DNA from: Cerioporus squamosus
Lineage: Eukaryota > Basidiomycota > Agaricomycetes > Polyporales > Polyporaceae
Reading direction: 5' to 3'
Length of the DNA stretch: 26,737 nucleotides
Assembly: GCA_022592435.1 (NCBI GenBank)
Contig: JABYQS010000373.1
Span: forward strand, 1 to 26,737
Made by a program: the position numbers and the translations under genes. The notes under the pieces are model-generated. The model saw only the letters and a list, made by a program, of their open reading frames with translations. It did not search any database and had not been told where the DNA came from. Below are positions 18,801-26,737 of this stretch, piece by piece; position 1 is the stretch's first letter; every line of letters begins with the position of its first letter.

Positions 18801-21206
18801 CCTTCTCTAGTGTCCTGCGCATCCCGTGTTAGGCGTAGGAAGGAAGCCGTGGTTGGAATTCTTACTCGATACGTTTCCGCTCCGACTGCTGGTTCTCATG
18901 CTCCTGCTTGACCTTTGCGAGGTCCGTGGACAGCTCCTCCACCTTCTCTTCCAGCTGCATGGAATACGTCAGCACACGAATGCCTGGTAACAAGAGCATG
19001 CGTACGTCTGCTTTCTTCTGCCCGTGCGTACGTTGCTCCTCCTCGAGCTTCTCGCGCTTCTGCGTAAGTTGCTCCATCTTGTCCTTGAGCTGGGCCAGCG
19101 TGCGTCCAGCGGTCTTCTCGTCTCGCGTCAGGGTCTCCAATGACTGACGCTCGTCCACTGCCAGGACGCTCGCTGCCGCCTTCCTGTGCGGGCGTCAGCC
19201 AAAGGTATTGTGGAGCCCTAAACATCACCCACAGTCGTCTATACTCCTCCAGAGATTCTTCACTTAGGGATAAGTTACGTTGCGCTGCCTTCCGCTGCGC
19301 CTCTGGAGAGGGTGTCAGCCATCGTCAGAGGGATACCCTCCCGGACTGACCCTGCGCGGCATTCGCTGCCTTCTTCACCGTGTCGAGGTCCTTCAACAGT
19401 GTCTCAAGTTCTCGCTTCTGTTGTTCCTCCGTTTGCTTCAACTTCTCGAGCTCCTGCTGAGCCTTGTCTCGCTTGCGCTCCGAGTGCTTAAGCTGCGCCT
19501 CGATGCGCACCAGGTCCGGACGCTACGGAGTCGCGCCAGTGAGCGCAAGCACAATGCGCTGACGTAGATTGCACACCTTGGTCTCGAGGGCTTTCTCTGC
19601 CTTCTTGATCTTCTTCTCCTTCTGCATGACGCTCCCGCGCGCTTTCGCCTGCTCCGAACGGGCCTCCTCGAGGGCCTTCTCGTGCTTACGCTGCTCCTGA
19701 CGCAGCCCAGCAAGCGTCTTGTTCTGCTCGCGGATCGCCTTGGCGTGCTCCTCCAGCGACTTCTGGATGTTGTACAGCTTGAACAGTATGCGACGAAGCA
19801 CAAGGTCATCCTGCGACACGTATGAGAGCGTGACCCTTCTCGAAAAAGGGGGCTAGACGTACCCGTTCGTCGATGAGCTTGTCAAACCGCTCTGCTTCCC
19901 CCTTCTGCTCCTTGTACTGCTTGATCTCCCCAGCGATTCCTCGCCGCTTCGTGAAGTTGAAGGTTGCGTTCTCCGTGGCACGCTCGAGCGCTTCTTTCGC
20001 CTTCTCATACTCTCCGGCGAGCTCGAGGGAGCCGGAGATTTGGTCTATGAGGCGCGAGAGCTCCTTTGGGGACTGTTGCGCGACAGCTTCGACGTCGCCC
20101 TGGAACACGAGGAAGTTCTTCGCCTTGACGAGGATATTGTGGCTGATGAGCGCGGCGTTGTACGCGGTCATCGTGACCACTTTGCCGTCGAGCTTGTACT
20201 CGGACTGTCCTGAAGTGGATACGCTGCAAACGGGTGCGTTAGCCGTCAACTCGCGTCTGCTATCCGTGCGCTGGAGTTTCGTTTGGTCCCGTTGACTGCT
20301 GGGCCGCCGGATGACCTGAAGCTCAATGGGAGCATGTCCACGAGACTCCGACGGGCGGCGTTCCGCGCAATCCCTACCTCTCGCACGTGTCTAGGCATTC
20401 CGCCTGTATGCACTCCTGGCTGCAGGGTCTGCCATGAATCGCCCGAGGCAGCTGCTGTGCACGGAGACAACGTCAAGGCATACATGCCCTCGACGACCAA
20501 ACCTGTCTCAAACGTGGGAGCGAGCGAGACGCATAGTCGCGACGAAGGATGGTGGGTGGAACTAATCGTCACTTTCACCTGTCACTATAGACGAAACTCG
20601 GAAGTGTGATCCCCGCTCAAACAAGTCTCATAGCAGCCGAACTCGACACTGAGACGAGTGAAGTGAAAGTGGTCGATGAGCAACACAGTGGAAGTCCAGT
20701 CGGAGGGCGGACTTCCACACTTCCACCGCTCTCGCAGATACTCCGGACGTTCGCGTGCACCAAGCAAACAGGGAACCACGGCACCGCCAATTCGACGCGA
20801 CGTAACCTCGCAAGGGCAATGAATCCAGTATTTCTGTCACTCACGTTCTCTGGAACCTCCATTCCTTCTTGTCTGCGTCCTCATAGACCGCAAGCACCCA
20901 CGCCTTCTTCGCGGTACCCTCCCCCTCCCCCTCTGCCTCATCCTCGTCGTCCTCAAGCTGTGCCTGTCCGCCGTCCTCACCGTCCGGGTTACGCGCCAAC
21001 CTGCGCCCGCGGTAAACGAGGTCCTTCAGCTGGCTCGAGCGAAGCTGCGCCGACTTGACCCCGAGCACGAACGAGATGGCGTCCATGAGGTTCGACTTGC
21101 CCGCGCCATTGGGGCCGATGACGGACGTGAAGTTGCGGAAGGGGCCTATGATTTGGTGTCCGCGATATGACTTGAAGTCGCAGACCTCTATGCGGATGAG
21201 CGGCAT
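15891..21206 (-). CDS. SMC1: Cohesin subunit SMC1, 20 exons
   Basis: Structural maintenance of chromosomes protein 1, an ATPase arm of the nuclear cohesin ring. Twenty exons (first 21206-20845, last 15911-15891) total 3738 nt and encode 1245 residues, the normal SMC1 size. The start [16 protein letters not shown] is family-typical. Walker A GPNGAGKS is at residues 31-38, the Q-loop FQGDVEA near 161, and long coiled coils flank a hinge around 520-650. The signature LSGGEKT is at about 1149-1155 and Walker [13 protein letters not shown] at about 1173-1184. The end TLTLDLTQYDD matches the family C-terminus. Introns are 48-60 nt except the first, which is 621 nt (20844-20224). Intron 17030-16979 starts GCGAGT, a GC-AG intron; splicing there gives [18 protein letters not shown]. 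Every phase closes, so the gene looks intact. Confidence 0.96.
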
Positions 21207-21468
21207 CGCGACAACGTCTCCGCGAGGAGGAGAAGATGGTGGTGGCTGAGAGGAGAGCTGTATGCAGGCGCTTGTCGCGGTCGCGTCGCGTCTGTGGCTT
21301 TGGCGCCTATGCGCACTGACCAGATCTACCATCGCCTTCCTTCGTGGCGGTTCCTTGACTTCATCCTCAGCACAGAGCGTGCCCTCCCCATACTCGCACA
21401 GTTCATCCATGCAGTCTTCGAACTAGTCGAGACGGTGCCATTCTTTTTCATTCCGGACGAGGAGACGT

Positions 21469-21512
21469 TGCTCGCTCTCGATGTATGAGTATGAATGCTC
21501 GCTCTCGATGTA
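21469..21512. repeat. 17-bp direct repeat
   Basis: TGCTCGCTCTCGATGTA occurs at 21469-21485 and again, perfectly, at 21496-21512, with 10 bases between. It lies about 265-305 bases upstream of the SMC1 ATG. Confidence 0.85.
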
Positions 21513-21785
21513 GGAAAGCCATTATCTATTCCAACGTGCCCGCTATTATCAGTAGTGTAGGCGGATGCCCGCACGCCAGTGACTGAATGCAATCCCGCTG
21601 TTTCTGACTGTCGCTGATGCTCGCTGCTTCACAGGCCCTGGTGGGGTACTGGGAGCTTTGAGTGACGCGCAGTCGGCTTCCCCACGGCCGTCAACATCGT
21701 TGCGCGGGCGAGGGTGTGGCAAGAGATTTCGACGCTTCAGTCTGCTGTCTTAGCGGGATCCGCGGCTTTGCCGAATACGGTGTCT

Positions 21786-21813
21786 CTCCTCCTCCTCCTC
21801 CTCCTCCTCCTCC
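21786..21813. repeat. CTC/TCC microsatellite
   Basis: About nine tandem CTC units. It codes for glycine or arginine runs only in unsupported antisense frames. Confidence 0.95.
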
Positions 21814-22072
21814 AGTCAGTTTGCATACATAACCACCAAGTTGCGTGTAAGCACGACTGATTGACTGCGCTCCTGAACGCGGATATACACATAGAGTGGG
21901 AGACGGAGAGTACCTCCTCGTTCGCAAGATTTCTCCACCGATGTGTTCGGCCATCTGTAGGCAGTGCGGATTCCAAGTCGCAGTTCTGCAACGATCGAAC
22001 TTCAAGCTGCAAGTACAGATGTATTGGCTACAGATCTCCAGTCAGTATGCTACAGCTCACTTCACTTCCGTT

Positions 22073-23088
22073 CTAATTCAGCCACTCATCCATGCGCGCC
22101 CACACATCCCGCTGCTCCCTCCTCCACTCCTCCCGCTTGTCCTTCACGCACTCGGGACACAGGCCCTCTTTCTCCCAGTCTATGGCGATGATGCGCTCCA
22201 GAGTCTCCAGCGGGCGACAAAGGCCGTTGTCGTCGAGCGCAGTCTGGATGACAAGCGGCATCCACTTCTCCGCGAGCACGTCCGTGCACGCCATGTGGCC
22301 CGCAGTGGCAACGGTGAAGAGGATGGGGGTGAAGTGCGCGATGAGGTGTTCGAGGAGCGCGTCACATCGTGCGGAGATGTCGGGCGCAAGTTCAGGGTGG
22401 GAGGTGGTACCATTGGCATGCTCTTGTACGTCCTGTTGGTGTGGGTGCGTAGCGACGCTGTAGTACAGTGCTTTCCGAATCTGACGCGCGATATCAAGAT
22501 ATGCGCATGGATGGGAACCGGCGAAAGACTCACGGATGGTACGTCGTACTTCACAGCAAGAGCTAGTGCCTCCTCTGCGTGCTGCGCGCGAGTGAAGGCC
22601 TCCGGATTCGAGGGGATCAGTTGCTCTATCCTGCTCCGTGCGAGCGCGTGGATGGTGGGGAAGTCGAGCTGCTGCTTCGACGAAGCTCTAAACAGGGCAG
22701 CAATGCGTGCAAAATCCGCGTCCGCATCTAAAGGTCTACGTAGCATGAAAGATGCGGCCATGAGGAATGGCCACAGGACTCACATATCATGGTACAGGTG
22801 CTCTAGGAGAGCTTCAAAGTCCGCGCTCCTCACGCCCAGTTCGTCCGGTATATGAACCACTTCTAGCCCATCCACCGTGTCCCGTACTGCGTGCTCGCCG
22901 TGTAGCGGTTGTAAGGATGCGAGGGTCTTGGAATGTCGGTGCAAGAGACTCCGGTGAACCTTGTAGAGATCGTCCTGCGCACGCAGGACTATCGAGCCAT
23001 CGTCTAACCAGAATTTCTCGTGCTTGCGCAGTTTGGGGTTCATTACATTGTCATCGGTGCGCTCTGAGACGGTCGACGAGACAGTCAT
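22073..23088 (-). CDS. BTB/POZ domain protein
   Basis: Three exons (23088-22784, 22735-22534, 22480-22073) with introns of 48 and 53 nt encode 304 residues. The BTB/POZ domain is at the N-terminus: FWLDDGSIVLRAQDDLYKVH (about residues 26-45), then RSLLHRHSKTLASL and, later, DFEALLEHLYHD. This is the order seen in the many BTB proteins of mushrooms. BTB domains dimerise and can act as adaptors for cullin-3 ubiquitin ligases; the partner here is unknown. A helical middle part (ALALAVKYDVPSIRKALYYS) precedes a C-terminus with CPEC and a charged tail (WARMDEWLN). The ATG at 23088 was chosen because it begins just before the domain; an upstream in-frame ATG is possible. It shares a 537-bp divergent promoter with the NmrA-like gene. 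Confidence 0.87.
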
Positions 23089-23170
23089 GGCAGAAAGCAG
23101 GACGGCAGGACGGAAAGAGGTCCGGAGAGCGTAGATCAGATTCATTGACAAGTATGCCGATAAGTCCAGC

Positions 23171-23179
23171 ATATATTTA
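23171..23179 (-). promoter_or_regulatory. Possible TATA box of the BTB gene
   Basis: The minus strand reads TAAATATAT here, about 85 bases upstream of the chosen BTB ATG. Position and AT-richness fit a core promoter. Confidence 0.45.
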
Positions 23180-23528
23180 AGTCAGATCTAGTTCTGCAAA
23201 CATTACGTAAGATTAAGTGGTTTACATAGCCTTACTTACTGCCTGTTACTTTCTCTTGAACGACAACCACCAACTTCAACTCGCTCGACTGGCCCACAAC
23301 AGTTCGCAAAGATGGTTCCGAGCTGTCCGCTTCAACCTGGAAGAACACCGATACTTCACGCATTGCCTCTGTCGCCGACGACTGATACGCATGATTTCTT
23401 GCCAGAAGACGTTCCCGGGTCAGCTGCCCTGAGGCTCGGAGCAGTAAGTGCTATTCTCGTGTCTCTCTCCCGACCGATAGCTGAATTGAGTATGTCTTCA
23501 GAAGTCAGAAGCGCCGCTTTGGCAGACG

Positions 23529-23535
23529 TATATAA
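23529..23535 (+). promoter_or_regulatory. TATA box of the NmrA-like gene
   Basis: TATATAA lies 91 bases before the ATG at 23626. A five-codon upstream open frame (ATG at 23540, Met-Thr-Lys-Glu-Pro) would lie in the leader if transcription starts close to the TATA box. Confidence 0.55.
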
Positions 23536-23625
23536 GCTCATGACCAAGGAGCCCTAGGCGACAGCTCTAGGAATTCACGACCCTATTATTAGTCCTCGTG
23601 AACGGTATCCTAAACCTCGCGCGAT

Positions 23626-24870
23626 ATGGCGAAACTTGTGGCTATTTGCGGTGCGACCGGAAACCAAGGTAAGTTCTCAGCTCAGAGCGTCACACTTGTG
23701 TACCACGAAGTGATGACTGAATACGTTGTGCACTAGGTGGCTCCGTGGCGAAGCTACTGCTCCGGTACCCAGATCTTTACCGTCTCCGTGCTTTGACGCG
23801 TGATCCCCAGTCCGCCGCCGCTCGACAGCTTGCCGAAATCGGTGCAGAAGTAGTGAAGACAGACCTCACTGTTCCTTCAGACGTGAGGGAGGCCCTGCGC
23901 GGCTGCTGGGGTGTCTTCGGCGTCACGAACTTCTACGACTCGGTACGTGTATCCTGCTCTCTTCGTGTCCACTCTCGCAAGCATACTGATACGGTCATCA
24001 GAAAATCAAGGACGATCCGGGTAGTGAAGAACAACAAGGCAAGAATTTCGTCGACGCGGCGCTTGAGAATGGCGTGGAGTGCTTCGTATGGAGTACCCTC
24101 CCTAGCTCGGAGAAGATCTCTGGCGGACGCTTGATCTCTCGAGTGTATGAAGGTTCGCAGAGCTCATGCAGCCATTCCCTGTTGTCCTGTTTCCGACTTG
24201 TGTTCAGGAAAGCATCATGTCGACGGCTACATCCTCGAGAAGGGCCTTCCGGCCGCCTTCCTCTATACGGGGAACTTCTACGAGAATCTGGTCTACCGTT
24301 CGCATATGACCTACGACCGCGAGCGCGACATAATCGAGTTCCGCCAGCCCATCATCAAGGAGAACACGCCGCGTGAGTATCGTTCGTCTGGCCTAGTGCC
24401 TCATCCCGCGAAAATCACTAAGCGCGATTGCTCGCAGTTGCTATGCTCTACGTGCAGAAGGACCTATCTGCAGTTACGAAGGCCCTCTTCGACAACTGGG
24501 ATGCTCGGAAGGACGAGCTGAACCACCAGTATTTCTACGTCGCCAATGCCCGAGTGACACCGCGCGATATTCTCGCAAGCGTCAAGAAACGTGAGCTACA
24601 TCTCAATATTTACCATGTACTTATGTCTTAGGCGAAACGCCGACGGCTTTCATGTCTGCAGTGACCGGCAAAGACGGACAATACTACGTCCTACCTACAA
24701 CAGGCGTCCCAGACCGCGACGTCATGTTCCAGATCTATAACGAGACAGGGATGTATGGAAGGAAGGAACTACCTGACGAGAACATCTTCAAGCTGGGCGT
24801 AGAGATGCACGGTATCGACGACTTCGTGAAGGACGTGCTCGCTCCTCATCTCGGTTTGCCGCTGTTGTAA
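23626..24870 (+). CDS. NmrA-like NAD(P)-binding protein
   Basis: Six exons: 23626-23668, 23737-23942, 24002-24152, 24208-24372, 24438-24590 and 24632-24870. All introns are GT..AG, and 318 residues are encoded. The N-terminus carries the dinucleotide-binding loop GATGNQG within VAICGATGNQGGSVAKLLL. It is followed by LRALTRDPQS, EVVKTDLTVPSDVREAL and GVFGVTNFYD, as in NmrA/HSCARG-type atypical short-chain dehydrogenases. Members sense NAD(P) redox state or act as isoflavone-reductase-like enzymes. NmrA itself binds GATA regulators in nitrogen repression, but nothing here shows that particular role. Length and domain order are normal for the family. It is transcribed away from the BTB gene. No disruption was seen. 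Confidence 0.93.
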
Positions 24871-25560
24871 GTAGTGAGTAAGTGCCCATCTGACAGTTCA
24901 AATGATAGCGCGTCTGCTAATCTGTGACCGTTGTCTAGGAACAAGTCCTACTGTAATCTCTGTAAGATTCTGGAAGAGTTTTCGCGTCGTTTCGCACCTC
25001 GTACGGACGCTTAGATCTCTCACAGAGCATCGCCACACTGCGCCAAAATATGCTCAACGCTTGTCCGGATTGAATGTCGATTCTCTCTTACCCCTCACAT
25101 GCGGTTGGACGACACGACACGATCTGCGGTGCATCCATTGTTCCTAGGATGTCAACGATGGTGGCCCGGACAGCTAGCCTCGATGTGCTGCGTGACCCTG
25201 TATCATCGTTCTGTATGTTTGACGTAGCCGCCCATGACCTTGTTCTCTGATGACAGGCGGCACGCCTCGCCCTCATCTGGTATGTGCAACCACCTCTTCC
25301 TGGCACAACACATTATTCACCTTCGTCGCAAGTTGTAGGCGAGCTTGGGAGCGCTGTCGCGAGGATGGCTACCTTGTTCTCGACGCCAGCTCACTGCCTG
25401 GAAGCTCGGAGGGGTTTAAAGCCTCGTGACCTTCGGGGTAGCGGTTCTTCAAATCCTTTCGGAGTGGTCTCTCTCCTTCTCTCAACCCACTCTCAACACT
25501 ATTTCCGCGACGCTGGTCTTCGGTATGTGTCGTCACGCGTCTTCGAGCCAAGGTGTGCTG
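24871..25560. other. Interval downstream of the NmrA-like gene
   Basis: This presumably holds the NmrA-like 3' untranslated region and the promoter remnant of the broken gene that follows. Open frames here have no recognisable domain. Confidence 0.4.
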
Positions 25561-26737
25561 ATGATGTCCCGGCAAATGCTGCAGTCGTCAGTAATGGACA
25601 CCCTAATCCGCGCTCTTCGCCTTGCGGAAGCAGCGACTGAGTCGCTCTCAGTTCCTGGTCTCACTAATGCGGTCAAAGTAGCTCTCAAACTCGCTGAAAT
25701 GGCCAAGGTATGCGCGCATGTTTCCGACTCTTGACTGGTACGTGAGTCGTAATGATACGTTTCATGCAGGAGATCAAAGACACGAAGGACGGCATGCGCT
25801 CGCTGGCAGAGCACGCTGCTAGGACCACGCAGGCTATATACGATACTATACGCTCCTTTGAAGGTCCGATAGACATCTCGCGAACAGACGAACGCCTAGA
25901 CGGATTACTCAGGTGATTCGTTTACTGGATATATACACATATGTGCTGCGATGCTGACGCACTCACACAGCACGCTCCAGAAGATAACAGACGTTATGTC
26001 TCGGCCACGGAAGAAAAAACTGGCTCAGCGTCCTCCGGCATATGAATGACTACAAGCCGAGCTCGCTGAACTAGAGAAAGAGCTCGACCAAGCCCTCAAG
26101 GCCTTCCATGTAAGTTGACACTTCTCGTCTTATTCCATTGTACATTGCTCATGACGGTTTCCAACAGGTTCAAGGCTCCATAATCACCTGACTACCAACT
26201 CAGCAACGTAAGACGCACCCAGTCGAACTGCTGGGCCGCGCCGATGATGCTCAGCGAGTGGACTCGGAACTTCTTCGCCGCGTGCGCGACACAGAAACAC
26301 ACGTCAACAAGCTCATAGATCAAGGCGCGAACAGCGCGACACACGATGGCACGGTGCGCTGTGACATCTCTTGCGCTGTCGCGCTATCACTCAGATTTTC
26401 TTGTCACAGATGCGACTGTTTGCTAGAGATGACCTGGAGCTGATAGAAGAGCTTGATCCCGAAAGCCCTATCGATGCATCAGGAGAGCGGCCTGCAACGT
26501 TACAAGGCAAAGATACGCAGTGACGGCAGGCTCGTTGTTGTGCGACGCTTTCCGCACCTCGACGACAGGTTCCGCGACGAAGTCAAGGTTGGGAAGTCGA
26601 TATGGTATGTTTCGTCCGTTTCGTAACCGCATGCGCTGAAGGAGCTCGTGTCTGTAGGCATCCAAACGTCGCACATCCGATCGGTTACTCCAGTTGGATC
26701 CATACACGGCGTTCATCGTCGTGACGGATTCCGTATG
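25561..26737 (+). pseudogene. Broken MLKL-like helical domain plus kinase-like protein, runs off the edge
   Basis: Probable exons: 25561-25707, 25770-25912, 25971-26109, 26168-26353, 26410-26604 and 26658 to the edge. The first three read as an amphipathic helical bundle: MDTLIRALRLAEAATES, LSVPGLTNAVKVALKLAEM, EIKDTKDGMRSLAEHAART and QAELAELEKELDQALKAF. This resembles the N-terminal domain of MLKL-like and some NLR proteins in basidiomycetes. Later parts (DGRLVVVRRF, then HPNVAHPIGYSS) look like the N-lobe of a kinase-like domain. Lesions: TGA at 26047-26049 and TGA at 26189-26191 (the latter avoidable by a longer intron ending at 26203), and frame breaks near 26470-26490 and 26690-26700. 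Related animal and fungal proteins act in regulated cell death; applying that here is inference. An inverted fragment lies at 15096-15213. Confidence 0.62.

Larger units (their letters stand above)
21207..22072. other. SMC1 upstream region
   Basis: This stretch lies between the SMC1 start and the stop of the BTB gene, both on the minus strand, so it should hold the SMC1 promoter. It contains a 17-bp direct repeat (21469-21512) and a CTC-type microsatellite (about 21786-21813). No gene was supported. Confidence 0.45.

Noticed and set aside
20246..20578. Possible additional SMC1 exon inside the long intron
   Set aside because: FQRT and [14 protein letters not shown] join directly in phase and match SMC1 proteins, so no residues are missing.
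20606..21058. 150-codon plus-strand open frame across SMC1 exon 1 and intron 1
   Set aside because: It crosses a clear exon-intron border of SMC1 on the other strand; no domain.
21896..22855. 319-codon plus-strand open frame
   Set aside because: It is antisense to the well-supported BTB gene, including across its introns, with no domain.

Overview
The window looks like nuclear DNA of a filamentous basidiomycete (Agaricomycetes; Polyporales is my inference). The evidence is many short introns (about 48-73 nt) with GT..AG borders, a class I hydrophobin, a DUF6533-type seven-helix membrane protein, a BTB/POZ protein and F-box/leucine-rich-repeat-like proteins of the kind expanded in mushrooms. 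No tRNA, rRNA, CRISPR array or complete transposon was recognised. Gene models were built by hand from splice signals, reading phase and remembered family patterns.

Left part (1-9.0 kb): a five-exon hotdog-fold thioesterase (150-947, +); a large F-box-like gene with one reading-frame break (1427-3162, -); an unrecognised 213-residue protein (4151-4792, +); a decayed third F-box-like copy (about 5973-6577, +); a hydrophobin relic (about 7366-7616, +); and an apparently intact hydrophobin with a clear TATA box (8549-9013, +) that lacks two of the eight family cysteines.

Middle part (9.6-15.3 kb): a DUF6533 seven-helix protein (9644-11401, -) whose frame closes only with one GC-AG intron and two 2-nt microexons; a second large F-box-like gene with an early in-frame stop (12566-14149, +); an unassigned open frame (14468-14801, +); and a fragment of an MLKL-like helical domain gene (about 15096-15213, -).

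Right part (15.9-26.7 kb): the housekeeping cohesin subunit SMC1 in 20 exons (15891-21206, -), a BTB/POZ protein (22073-23088, -), a divergently transcribed NmrA-like NAD(P)-binding protein (23626-24870, +), and a multiply broken gene combining an MLKL-like helical N-terminus with a kinase-like region, running off the right edge (25561-26737, +).

The conserved genes (SMC1, NmrA-like, BTB, thioesterase) are intact as read, while three fast-evolving families (F-box-like, hydrophobin, MLKL-like helical/kinase-like) each appear as more than one copy with at least one broken. I see no operon-like or cluster logic linking the genes. The most interesting points are the hydrophobin missing one predicted disulfide pair, the microexon-containing membrane protein, and the decaying helical/kinase-like family that may relate to fungal cell-death or self-recognition functions.
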